Origin: CAZWSC01 sp964636385
Lineage (GTDB): Bacteria > Eisenbacteria > RBG-16-71-46 > CAIMUX01
Reading direction: 5' to 3'
DNA length: 5,891 nt
Assembly (NCBI GenBank): GCA_964636385.1
Contig: CAZWSC010000037.1
Coordinates: forward strand, 1-5,891
Shown here: in pieces, positions 1 through 5,891 of the stretch
How positions within the stretch are numbered: the first letter of the stretch is position 1
How the letters are laid out: the number at the start of each line of letters is the position of its first letter
Translations under genes and position numbers: made by a program
Notes under the pieces: model-generated
What the model saw: only the letters and a program-made list of their open reading frames with translations
What the model was told of the DNA's origin: nothing
Databases searched by the model: none

Positions 1-194
1 GGGCAGCGTGATCGGAGGTCCGGCATGTGCCGGACGGGAGAAGTGCGGGGTTCGGATTCCGCTCAGGCCCCCCGCGGTGGAAGCTTCCCCAGGCCACAGA
101 TGCAGTTCTGGGTCCAGAAGGCAAAGTATGACATGGGCGAAGGAGACGCCGAGAAGGAGACGGACAATGACCGACAACGGGAGAGTCCGGGAAG
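1..194 (-). other. Left edge: possible start of a further leftward gene, otherwise non-coding
   Basis: No gene is certain here. On the minus strand a frame beginning with TTG at 177, 17 bases after the co-polymerase stop, stays open for 59 codons to the window edge. Its first residues (SVIVRLLLGVSFAHVILCLL) resemble a signal peptide or membrane anchor, which would suit an exported accessory protein of this locus. Against it: TTG start, no Shine-Dalgarno, no recognised family, and several other frames are also open here because the DNA is GC-rich. The ATG frame at 134 stops after 23 codons. The region also contains an inverted repeat (18-35), a GGAAGCTTCC palindrome (79-88) and a 10-base direct repeat GAAGGAGACG (139-148 and 153-162). 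No terminator with a T-run was seen after the co-polymerase gene. Confidence 0.3.
18..35. repeat. Perfect inverted repeat, 8-base arms
   Basis: GTCCGGCA and TGCCGGAC are separated by two bases (TG). As RNA it would form a hairpin of seven to eight GC-rich pairs on either strand. No T-run follows on either strand. It could be an operator-like site, a REP-type element or a chance palindrome; if the open frame described for bases 1-177 is coding, it lies inside that frame. Confidence 0.5.
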
Positions 195-1478
195 CTACCT
201 GACCCTGCCGATCATGAGTTGAAGGTGATCCGACCCAGTAACGTACGCCAGGCCCACAATCCCTCCCAGAAGGGTGGCCAGCAAGACGGTCAGAGTCCGA
301 CGGGGGGCGGCTTTCCCCACCGGAGGGAGCGCAGGGTCCAGAACCTGGACCACAGGCGTGTCACGAGACTCCTCGAGCCGCGCCTCGTAATACTGCTGCA
401 GAAGGACCTCCAGCAGCACATCCTGCGTCTTCAGCTCGCGCAGAACCTCGGAGTACCGGAAGCTGAGTTCCGGCAGCTCCAGGATCGGGATCATCGCGGC
501 AGAGGCCGAATCGGCAGCCCTTCCGTCGATGCCGCCATACAGGTTCCTGTACTCGCCCTCCATGGCCTCGATCTCCGAGCGCAGAGTACGGATGCGCCGG
601 CTGCTTTCGCTTTCGGTCTGCAGCGCCAATCGCAGCTCCAGGCGCCTCGCCAGAATCTCCGCCTGCAGCCTGCCGGCGGCCTCCATCGTGACCCGGGCCT
701 GATCCTCCAGGGAGACGGCGCCATGAACCCGCTGAAACTGTATAAGCCTGTCTGCAGCGGCGGCGCGGTCCGCCCTCGTCTTCTCTATCTGTTCCTCGAG
801 GTAGAGACGCGCGTTGCGGGCTCCGGAGGTGTTCTTGTCGACGTTGATCCGGTTCAGCTCGTACACGAAGGCATTTGCGATTTCCGCGGATCGCATCCTG
901 GCCCGCTCACGGCTGTCCCTGTTCAGCAGCGGAAAGAACCCGGTCTTGTGCTCCGCCGTCACCGTGATCACGCCGTTGAGGGCCCTCCCGGCCGAGAATC
1001 TCGTCCTCAGAATACCGATGGCCTTCTCCATCGACAGCTCGCGCGACGTACCGTCGACACGGTAGTCGGAGATCAGCCCCAGGGAATCCACCACTGCGGA
1101 AGCCGCAGTCCTGCTGTTCAGGATCTCCACAAAGACGTCGCTGGAAAAACTGGCGCTGCCCAGAGTGGTGAAACCGCGGGTGGCGGTTGCCGAGAGCATC
1201 GTGGCGAGGCTTGACCCGCCCTCGCTCCTCGGGGGAAGAAGCACGCACCGTGCCCTGTAGGTTTCCGGAACAACCAGCATCACCAGAACGGAGGCGATCA
1301 TCGCGCCCAGGCCGAAAACGGCGACAGTCTTCTTCCTTCCCCAGACTCGCGCCAGCAGATCAAGCCAGGAAAAGGACGACTCTCCCGGCCTGACCGTGCC
1401 TTGTCCAGATGGATCCCGGGATGTCATCATCCTGTCTCCGTGTCCAACATCCCGACCGGTCGGACCGTCCACCGTCAT
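195..1478 (-). CDS. Wzz/KpsE-like polysaccharide co-polymerase (chain-length determinant) without kinase domain
   Basis: 427 residues with the two-membrane-helix layout of polysaccharide co-polymerases. A cytoplasmic N-terminus (1-48) leads to helix 1 (51-71) and then the PETYRARCVLLPP strand typical of the Wzz domain. A periplasmic part follows with YLEEQIEKTRADRAAAADRL (226-245) opening a long predicted coiled coil (about 216-312). Before helix 2 (394-414) stands the Pro-rich mark DPALPPVGKAAPRR (381-394). Only about 13 residues follow helix 2, with no Walker motifs and no Tyr cluster, so the BY-kinase domain of Wzc-type proteins is absent. By family it is an inner-membrane oligomer that sets chain length and contacts the exporter. 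The start at 1478 is chosen by the ATGA overlap and GAGGTGA; ATGs at 1430/1427 with a GGAG 5-8 bases upstream are a fair alternative that would shorten it by 16-17 residues. The stop is TAG. Confidence 0.92.
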   Translation of the reverse strand: MTVDGPTGRDVGHGDRMMTSRDPSGQGTVRPGESSFSWLDLLARVWGRKKTVAVFGLGAMIASVLVMLVVPETYRARCVLLPPRSEGGSSLATMLSATATRGFTTLGSASFSSDVFVEILNSRTAASAVVDSLGLISDYRVDGTSRELSMEKAIGILRTRFSAGRALNGVITVTAEHKTGFFPLLNRDSRERARMRSAEIANAFVYELNRINVDKNTSGARNARLYLEEQIEKTRADRAAAADRLIQFQRVHGAVSLEDQARVTMEAAGRLQAEILARRLELRLALQTESESSRRIRTLRSEIEAMEGEYRNLYGGIDGRAADSASAAMIPILELPELSFRYSEVLRELKTQDVLLEVLLQQYYEARLEESRDTPVVQVLDPALPPVGKAAPRRTLTVLLATLLGGIVGLAYVTGSDHLQLMIGRVR

Positions 1479-3193
1479 CGCGTCACCTCTCGCGCCAGGA
1501 GCACGACAGTCGCCATCTGGGCGGTAACTGCGATCGTCTCCCGGAAGATCAGCCAGTAATCCCGATCCGGCTTTTCCGGAACCCATATGACATCTCCGGG
1601 ACCCGGCACAGTCCTGGTGTCCGGCCGCCGAACCCATTCGCCGGTTTCCGCCCGTATCCAGGTCATGTGAGACTTCCTGGCATTCCAGCTCAGTCCTCCG
1701 GCACGTCGCAGATAGTCGGCCACAGTGAGTCCTTCTTCGAACATGATCGCACCCGGACTCGCAACCTGTCCGCTCACCTGCACATACTCCCGGAGGCTCG
1801 GGGCGGTGATGATGTCCCCGCGCAGCAGGGGGATGTTGTCAGGATGGTCCGGATCGTTCATCACGGCGAGGAAGTCCACCTGGATCTTCCCGGGCCGCTC
1901 ACGGAGCTTGGTCCTGAAGTAGTCGTACTCCATCTCGTTCATGTCCGCCACCGGAACCTGCTTCAGACGCTCGAACTCCATATCCGTCAGTTCCTCGACA
2001 GCACCGCTCCGCAGCAGCACCGTCTCCTGGATCGCAGCCCTGTCGGTGAAACCTCCCGCCGCCTCTACGGCATCCCTGACGCGGGTGACCCTCTCCTCGA
2101 TCGGATGAAGGGTCGGATACCGGAACTGCCCGATCATGTTCACCACTGGACCGCGTTCCCAGAGAGGATCCGACCTCACGAAGAACTGGGAGTTTGCCAC
2201 CAGCAGTGGATCATCCTCCGGGTACGGGAAGAACCTGCTGAGGTTCTGTTCATCGCTCGGAGTCACCTCCACCATACGCACCGAATCGGTAAGCGCCCGG
2301 TGGTTGAGGCCGCCCGCCATCGCCAGCAGGTCCGAGAAGCGTTCGCCCTCCACATACTCGTAGAACCCGCTGATGCCGATGGCACCAAAGATCTCAACGG
2401 ATGCGCCCCTGATTGGCACGATGACGCGGTCTCCGTCCTGGAGGAGCGGATTCAGTTCGAGTTCGCCGGTCCGTCGGAATCTGGCGAAATCAACCATAAG
2501 CGTGTCACCACTGCGCCTGATCAGCCTGATGTGCCTGCCGGAAGCCGATGCCGGAAGCTCACCACCCCGGTCAAGTAGGTCGGACACGCGATCGGCACCC
2601 GATGCCGGGAAGCTTCCGGGCTCTTCAACGCTCCCCAGCAGAAACACCCGGAACCTCCTCGCCTCCACCAGGGAGAAGGTGAGGTCTGCACCCGGATGGT
2701 AGCGACGCAGTCCGTCAATGACAGTCTCCCGGGCTTCAGCCAGGGTCATCCCCGCGACCCGGTACACACCGGAGCCGGTAATCTGGACATTCCCTTCCAG
2801 GTCCACACGGGCATCGTGCTCCAGGGGCGGTCTGCTCCAGATCCCGACGTGGAAGCGATCTCCCGGGCCGACGACGTACATGTCCTCATCCACCGGACCG
2901 GCCATCATCCCAAGGAAGTCCGAAGGAGCGGCGGAGGCCCGCGGCAGTCTTTCGCGCACAGCCTCTTGTGCACCTGCGGCAGATTCTGATGGCATGGCTC
3001 CGCTGGTCTGCGCAACCGCCTCCCTGGCGATCACACGCAGCCAGGCAGCAGGTCTCCCCGCACACATACGCCCTTCTCCGTAGGGAGCAGGAGCCAGCGC
3101 CGGGAGCACCGTGTGTAACAGCAGGCCCAGGGCAAAACCCGCTACCGGGGTTCTGCATGCGCCATGGAAACCCTCGCTCCTGAATCCGGACAT
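1475..3193 (-). CDS. Polysaccharide export protein with Poly_export and multiple SLBB domains (Wza-like)
   Basis: 572 residues, longer than classical Wza (about 380). Residues 16-35 form a signal-peptide core ending near LPALA; no lipobox cysteine is seen. A low-complexity Ala-rich linker runs to about 100. The Poly_export domain (103-180) has the classic YVVGPGDRFHVGIW and DLEGNVQITGSG. Four SLBB-like units follow, starting near 181 (FLLGSVEEPGSF), 266 (EIFGAIGISGFY), 350 (NMIGQFRYPTLH) and 469 (VSGQVASPGAI), with GD.V/I..P closing motifs at 254-260, 459-465 and 533-539; unit 2 lacks that motif and units 2-3 lack the PG turn. A hydrophobic stretch at about 546-566 ends the protein. By family it forms the periplasmic/outer-membrane export conduit. 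The ATG is chosen by the AGGAGG eight bases upstream. Its stop overlaps the co-polymerase ATG (ATGA), which fits the known physical partnership of exporter and co-polymerase. Confidence 0.94.
   Translation of the reverse strand: MSGFRSEGFHGACRTPVAGFALGLLLHTVLPALAPAPYGEGRMCAGRPAAWLRVIAREAVAQTSGAMPSESAAGAQEAVRERLPRASAAPSDFLGMMAGPVDEDMYVVGPGDRFHVGIWSRPPLEHDARVDLEGNVQITGSGVYRVAGMTLAEARETVIDGLRRYHPGADLTFSLVEARRFRVFLLGSVEEPGSFPASGADRVSDLLDRGGELPASASGRHIRLIRRSGDTLMVDFARFRRTGELELNPLLQDGDRVIVPIRGASVEIFGAIGISGFYEYVEGERFSDLLAMAGGLNHRALTDSVRMVEVTPSDEQNLSRFFPYPEDDPLLVANSQFFVRSDPLWERGPVVNMIGQFRYPTLHPIEERVTRVRDAVEAAGGFTDRAAIQETVLLRSGAVEELTDMEFERLKQVPVADMNEMEYDYFRTKLRERPGKIQVDFLAVMNDPDHPDNIPLLRGDIITAPSLREYVQVSGQVASPGAIMFEEGLTVADYLRRAGGLSWNARKSHMTWIRAETGEWVRRPDTRTVPGPGDVIWVPEKPDRDYWLIFRETIAVTAQMATVVLLAREVTR
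1483..1489 (-). promoter_or_regulatory. Ribosome binding site of the co-polymerase gene (GAGGTGA)
   Basis: GAGGTGA lies inside the last codons of the export gene, with the GAGG core seven bases before the ATG at 1478, and matches the 16S-complementary consensus. It supports initiation at the ATGA overlap rather than at any codon farther upstream. Confidence 0.7.
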
Positions 3194-3276
3194 CTGCACA
3201 GCCTCCTGATTATGACCTGCCGGCGTCGACGGTCGCGCCAGCCATCCCGAAGAGAGTAAGGGCCGGCATCAGGGTG
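3194..3276 (-). other. 83-base gap between flippase and export genes
   Basis: This is the only sizeable gap between the four genes. It holds the exporter's AGGAGG, a 7-base inverted repeat (TGCCGGC at 3218-3224 and GCCGGCA at 3262-3268, about 37 bases apart) and a GTCGAC palindrome (3225-3230). No T-run follows the repeat, so it does not look like a rho-independent terminator, and no good promoter pair was found. The gap divides the set into two overlapping gene pairs, but the four genes could still share one transcript. Confidence 0.6.
3202..3207 (-). promoter_or_regulatory. Strong ribosome binding site of the export gene (AGGAGG)
   Basis: A perfect AGGAGG lies eight bases before the ATG at 3193. 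It decides the start: the in-frame GTG at 3199 is only two bases from this site, too close to be used. Confidence 0.85.
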
Positions 3277-4776
3277 TCAAGGATTCCCCCTGCCGGACGC
3301 ATCCGCATCCTTGATCCCGGCATTGGAGAGGCTCCGCGGCCTGAGATCATTGCGTGAGTAAAGCCCCCGCCGGACGCCTATCAGCAGAAGCAGTCCGCCG
3401 TTGGCCACACCGAGTATGGCCAGGATCCACAAGTCCTGCATTCCTTCAAGCCACGGTCGAGCCAGTAACGGCACAGCAGCCGCCAATGAAACGACGGTCA
3501 CCTCCAGGAGAGCCTTCCATGGCAGCAAATCCCTCCAGGGCACTCCCAGCACGGAGCCGGCCTGGTAGAGGTAATGCGGCAGGCTGCAGAACACGAACGC
3601 CAGGATCAGTCCGACAGCCGCGCCATTGGGCCCAATCCGGGGCACGAGCATCCAACCAAGGGCCAGACTTACCGCGAGAGTGGCAACTGTGTTGATCAGG
3701 ATCTGCCGGGTGCGGCCCGAGGACATCAGCAGCGGCCCGAACTGGATCGAGCGGAACGGCATGAATGCCAGGTAGATCCTGAACGGCACGGCGCTCTCCT
3801 CATACGTGGCGGAGAAGAGCACCCGCATCACCTCGGGCGCCAGAAGAAAGAAGTACAGAAACCCGGGGATCAGAACCGAGGCCGACCTGCGGATGGAGCG
3901 GTGCCAGATCTTCCGGATCTGCTCCGTCCCTCCTGCCCGGTGCAACAGGGTGAACTCCGGCAGAAGCACGGCGGTGATCGATCCGGTGATCATCGCGGTC
4001 AACGGGATCTCCATCGCGCCGGTAGCGTATACCGCGTAGATCTCGGGTGTGGTCCTGGCCGATACAATCAGCTTGTCCACGTTCATCAACGCCGCGCCCG
4101 CCATCCCGCTGAGGCCGAGCGGTATGCTGTATCGAAGCTGATCCCGCATGCCGCCCAGGGAGGGGCGCCATCGACCCGGGGGACAGAAGCGAAACATCAG
4201 CCAGATACCCGGAATGAGAACAATCGCCTGGCCGAAGGAAGCGCCGAGAAGGGAGGCGTCGGCCGTCCTCCAGAGGAAGGCCGGCAGCACCACCATGCCG
4301 AGCACGACAATGCGGCTCGCCACGGTGTAGCCGGTCAGCGCCCGCGGCTGATCCTGCGCCATGAGGCTCGGCGTCACCGCCAGCACCGGAAGGGCGAACA
4401 CCGCGTATGGGGCGAACAGCAGCAATGCGGACTGCAGCGAGGGGTTGTTGAAGCTCCGGGCGAGCAGGATGTTTCCACCGGCAACAAGCCCAAGCGCGAG
4501 TACGGCGCCGCCCGCAGCAAGCAGGAGCAGGTTCTCGGTCATGATCCCGCGTGGTCTCTCGACATTCCCGGGGAGGAAGTAGTAGAGCGCCAGGGGCAGC
4601 CCCATTGCAAGGATCGGGGAGATGAAGTTGAACAGCATCATCGCCTGGCGATAGGTGCCGTACTCGGAGGGAGTCAGTACGCGGGCCAGCACGGCAAAGG
4701 CCGCTATTCCCACAAGGAGCGTCGTCATCCGCCCCGAGGCGAGCATGGCCGTCTTGAATGTGCGCGTATAGGTCAT
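3277..4776 (-). CDS. Wzx-like polysaccharide flippase (MOP superfamily)
   Basis: A 499-residue integral membrane protein with about 12-14 hydrophobic segments spread over residues 12-468 and a hydrophilic, Arg-rich tail (469-499). The N-terminus is typical of the polysaccharide transporter (Wzx/RfbX) branch: a first helix at about 12-32 followed by ARVLTPSEYGTYRQ (31-44), the usual LG/LTPxEYG-type mark, and MNVDKLIVS at 231-239 at the start of the second half. By family role it flips undecaprenyl-diphosphate-linked oligosaccharides across the inner membrane. The ATG at 4776 overlaps the ligase stop as ATGA, implying translational coupling. An in-frame GTG at 4791 has a GGAG eight bases upstream and would add five residues (MRRHP), whereas the ATG lacks a clear Shine-Dalgarno; I prefer the ATG because the exporter/co-polymerase pair uses the same overlap. 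Substrate specificity cannot be read from the sequence. Function is confident, the exact start less so. Confidence 0.92.
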   Translation of the reverse strand: MTYTRTFKTAMLASGRMTTLLVGIAAFAVLARVLTPSEYGTYRQAMMLFNFISPILAMGLPLALYYFLPGNVERPRGIMTENLLLLAAGGAVLALGLVAGGNILLARSFNNPSLQSALLLFAPYAVFALPVLAVTPSLMAQDQPRALTGYTVASRIVVLGMVVLPAFLWRTADASLLGASFGQAIVLIPGIWLMFRFCPPGRWRPSLGGMRDQLRYSIPLGLSGMAGAALMNVDKLIVSARTTPEIYAVYATGAMEIPLTAMITGSITAVLLPEFTLLHRAGGTEQIRKIWHRSIRRSASVLIPGFLYFFLLAPEVMRVLFSATYEESAVPFRIYLAFMPFRSIQFGPLLMSSGRTRQILINTVATLAVSLALGWMLVPRIGPNGAAVGLILAFVFCSLPHYLYQAGSVLGVPWRDLLPWKALLEVTVVSLAAAVPLLARPWLEGMQDLWILAILGVANGGLLLLIGVRRGLYSRNDLRPRSLSNAGIKDADASGRGNP

Positions 4777-5891
4777 GGGGTGCCGCCGCACGGGTCGCGC
4801 TCCGCGCGCCGCAACAGGGCAAACAGGATGATGAAGTAGTAGAAGACCGATGTCTTCGTGAGGGGATTGCCGGCTACCATGCTAAGGAACAACAGCCCCA
4901 GCATGACCCCCAGGGCGACGCCGGCAAGGTCGGCACGCGGATCACCGCAACGCTTCAGCTTCCTGAACGTCATCCAGGCCCAGCGGAAGAAGAACACGAA
5001 GTAAATGATCAGAAGGGCAACACCGACCATGCCGCCTTCAACGAACGAGCGCACAAACTCGTTGTGAGCATCAAAACCACGGCTTGTCTGACGGCGCTCG
5101 CTGACCGACTTCAACGGGTTCACATGAGAGGTGGAGCCGGTCCCGTGCCCCAGAACAGGGTTCTGCATACCGACCTGCATGAGTACATACCAGTTGTACA
5201 TGCGCCACTCGAGGGAGTTCTGTGTGTCCTCATACGCGATTATCCGCTCAAGTGACACGTCCGTCCGAAGATCGGAGAGCCGGGACACGATCCTGGTGCC
5301 GAATGATGCAGCCAGCACGGCCCCAATAAGAATAATCGGGATCAGGATCCTTCCCGGACGAAGCAGTAGCCTGGCAGTGAGCCCGACCACAAGGAATCCC
5401 CAGCTTCCCCTGGAGAAGGTAAAAACAAGGAGGTATCCGCCCAGTCCCAGGACGGCCAGGAGCGCCCACCTCGGGACTTCGTGCCACTTGTGCTGCAGCA
5501 GTGTAAGGCTGAGTATGATAAGAAAGGCAAGGTACACGCCGAAGCTGTTTGCGTGATAGAAGGTCCCGGTCAGCCTGCCCTGTGGAACGGCCCCGGTCGC
5601 GAGAGAGTAGTACCCTGCGCCGCTGTAGTACATGAACTGCCATAGCGCCACGGCTGCCGGGATCACCATGCTCAGGTAAAGGCACCTCAGGAGAGTTCTG
5701 TCCCTCATGCCATTCCGCTGCAGGTTGACGATCAGGATGTACAGGGCCAGCAGACTGAGCAGTCGCACCGTCTCCTTCATGCCCACCGCAAGCATGTTCT
5801 GGCCGACAACCCAGACCCCGACGGGAGTTCCGATCAGGGCGTAGACGGCAAGGATCCCGAAGCAGGCCGCCGGCCATCCCCCCGCATCAGG
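4773..5891 (-). CDS. O-antigen ligase/polymerase family membrane protein (Wzy_C domain), 5' end cut by window edge
   Basis: The frame is open to the right edge, so the N-terminus is missing; 372 residues are visible (residue 1 = base 5891), against roughly 400-470 for the family. An internal ATG at 5795 exists, but the sequence before it is a membrane segment (visible residues 8-30), so it is not the start. About nine to ten hydrophobic segments are visible, with a soluble, probably periplasmic loop at about 198-283. Family marks seen: GRLTGTF followed by HAN at 105-115, TFSRGSWG at 158-165, PVLGHGTG at 245-252 and AHNEFVRSFVEGG at 275-287; the conserved arginines and H276 fit the Wzy_C signature. 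Members either polymerise lipid-linked O-units (Wzy) or transfer chains to an acceptor (WaaL, PglL). Sitting beside a flippase and a co-polymerase favours polymerase, but sequence alone does not decide. The stop overlaps the flippase ATG. Confidence 0.92.
   Translation of the reverse strand, partial: PDAGGWPAACFGILAVYALIGTPVGVWVVGQNMLAVGMKETVRLLSLLALYILIVNLQRNGMRDRTLLRCLYLSMVIPAAVALWQFMYYSGAGYYSLATGAVPQGRLTGTFYHANSFGVYLAFLIILSLTLLQHKWHEVPRWALLAVLGLGGYLLVFTFSRGSWGFLVVGLTARLLLRPGRILIPIILIGAVLAASFGTRIVSRLSDLRTDVSLERIIAYEDTQNSLEWRMYNWYVLMQVGMQNPVLGHGTGSTSHVNPLKSVSERRQTSRGFDAHNEFVRSFVEGGMVGVALLIIYFVFFFRWAWMTFRKLKRCGDPRADLAGVALGVMLGLLFLSMVAGNPLTKTSVFYYFIILFALLRRAERDPCGGTP

Noticed and set aside
18..35. 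The inverted repeat as a rho-independent terminator
   Set aside because: No T-run follows on either strand.
167..202. 11-codon plus-strand frame preceded by AAGGAG at seven bases
   Set aside because: Good spacing but the peptide is tiny, overlaps the end of the co-polymerase gene on the other strand and has no context.
1..222. Plus-strand frames open from the left edge and ending at 202 and 222
   Set aside because: Both overlap the co-polymerase 3' end and give Arg/Ser/Pro-rich translations without recognisable features; they are probably chance open frames.
219..1214. 331-codon plus-strand open frame opposite the co-polymerase
   Set aside because: Gln/Leu/Arg-rich shadow of the coiled-coil coding strand; no start signals or family resemblance.
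1479..1637. 53-codon N-terminal extension of the co-polymerase to an upstream start at 1637
   Set aside because: It lies wholly inside the exporter gene, has a low-complexity Gly/Arg/Asp/Cys composition, and the ATGA overlap at 1478 has a proper ribosome site.
1409..2578. 389-codon plus-strand open frame opposite the exporter
   Set aside because: Its translation is His-, Pro- and Arg-rich without any family mark, and the opposite strand encodes a clear SLBB protein; it is an antisense shadow in GC-rich DNA.
3194..3199. GTG at 3199 as the exporter start
   Set aside because: Only two bases from AGGAGG; the ATG at 3193 has eight-base spacing.
3209..3214. CATAAT, a -10-like hexamer in the gap
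   Set aside because: The best -35 at 17 bases (GCGACC) matches only three of six positions, and transcription would begin inside the ribosome binding site.
3210..3269. 19-codon minus-strand frame filling the gap, ending just before AGGAGG
   Set aside because: No ribosome site at a usable distance, and such short frames are common by chance in GC-rich sequence.
3574..4839. 421-codon plus-strand open frame opposite the flippase
   Set aside because: Extremely polar, repetitive Gln/Gly/Arg/His composition is typical of the antisense of a hydrophobic membrane protein gene; no domain marks.

Overview
The window is GC-rich, and in the real genes most third codon positions are G or C. It is filled almost end to end by one leftward (minus-strand) gene set for making and exporting a surface polysaccharide. 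The presence of an outer-membrane-type SLBB/polysaccharide-export protein together with a Wzz-like inner-membrane co-polymerase points to a diderm (Gram-negative-type) bacterium. The host cannot be named from this sequence. The form of the export protein (several SLBB repeats plus a hydrophobic C-terminus) reminds me of proteins from FCB-group and related candidate phyla more than of the classical proteobacterial Wza; that is an impression, not a demonstrated assignment.

Layout in the direction of transcription (right to left). (1) 5891-4773: a membrane protein of the O-antigen ligase/polymerase (Wzy_C) family, with its N-terminus cut off by the right edge. (2) 4776-3277: a Wzx-like lipid-linked oligosaccharide flippase, whose ATG overlaps the previous stop (ATGA). 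(3) An 83-base gap holding a strong AGGAGG ribosome binding site. (4) 3193-1475: a 572-residue polysaccharide export protein with a signal sequence, a Poly_export domain, four SLBB-like repeats and a hydrophobic C-terminal segment. (5) 1478-195: a Wzz/KpsE-like polysaccharide co-polymerase of 427 residues without a tyrosine kinase domain, again starting in an ATGA overlap. (6) 194-1: the left edge. No gene is certain there, but one leftward reading frame stays open to the edge and begins with a signal-peptide-like stretch, and there is a perfect 8+8 base inverted repeat.

How the parts should work together (inference from the families): the flippase turns undecaprenyl-linked units to the periplasmic side, the Wzy_C protein polymerises or transfers them, the co-polymerase in the inner membrane sets chain length and contacts the exporter, and the SLBB protein carries the chain across the periplasm or outer membrane. 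No glycosyltransferase, sugar-nucleotide enzyme, kinase or phosphatase is visible, so the window is the transport and assembly core of a larger locus that continues to the right and perhaps to the left. No RNA gene, insertion sequence, CRISPR array or convincing promoter was seen. This is a recognisable system in a slightly unusual arrangement; I do not see good evidence for an undescribed one.
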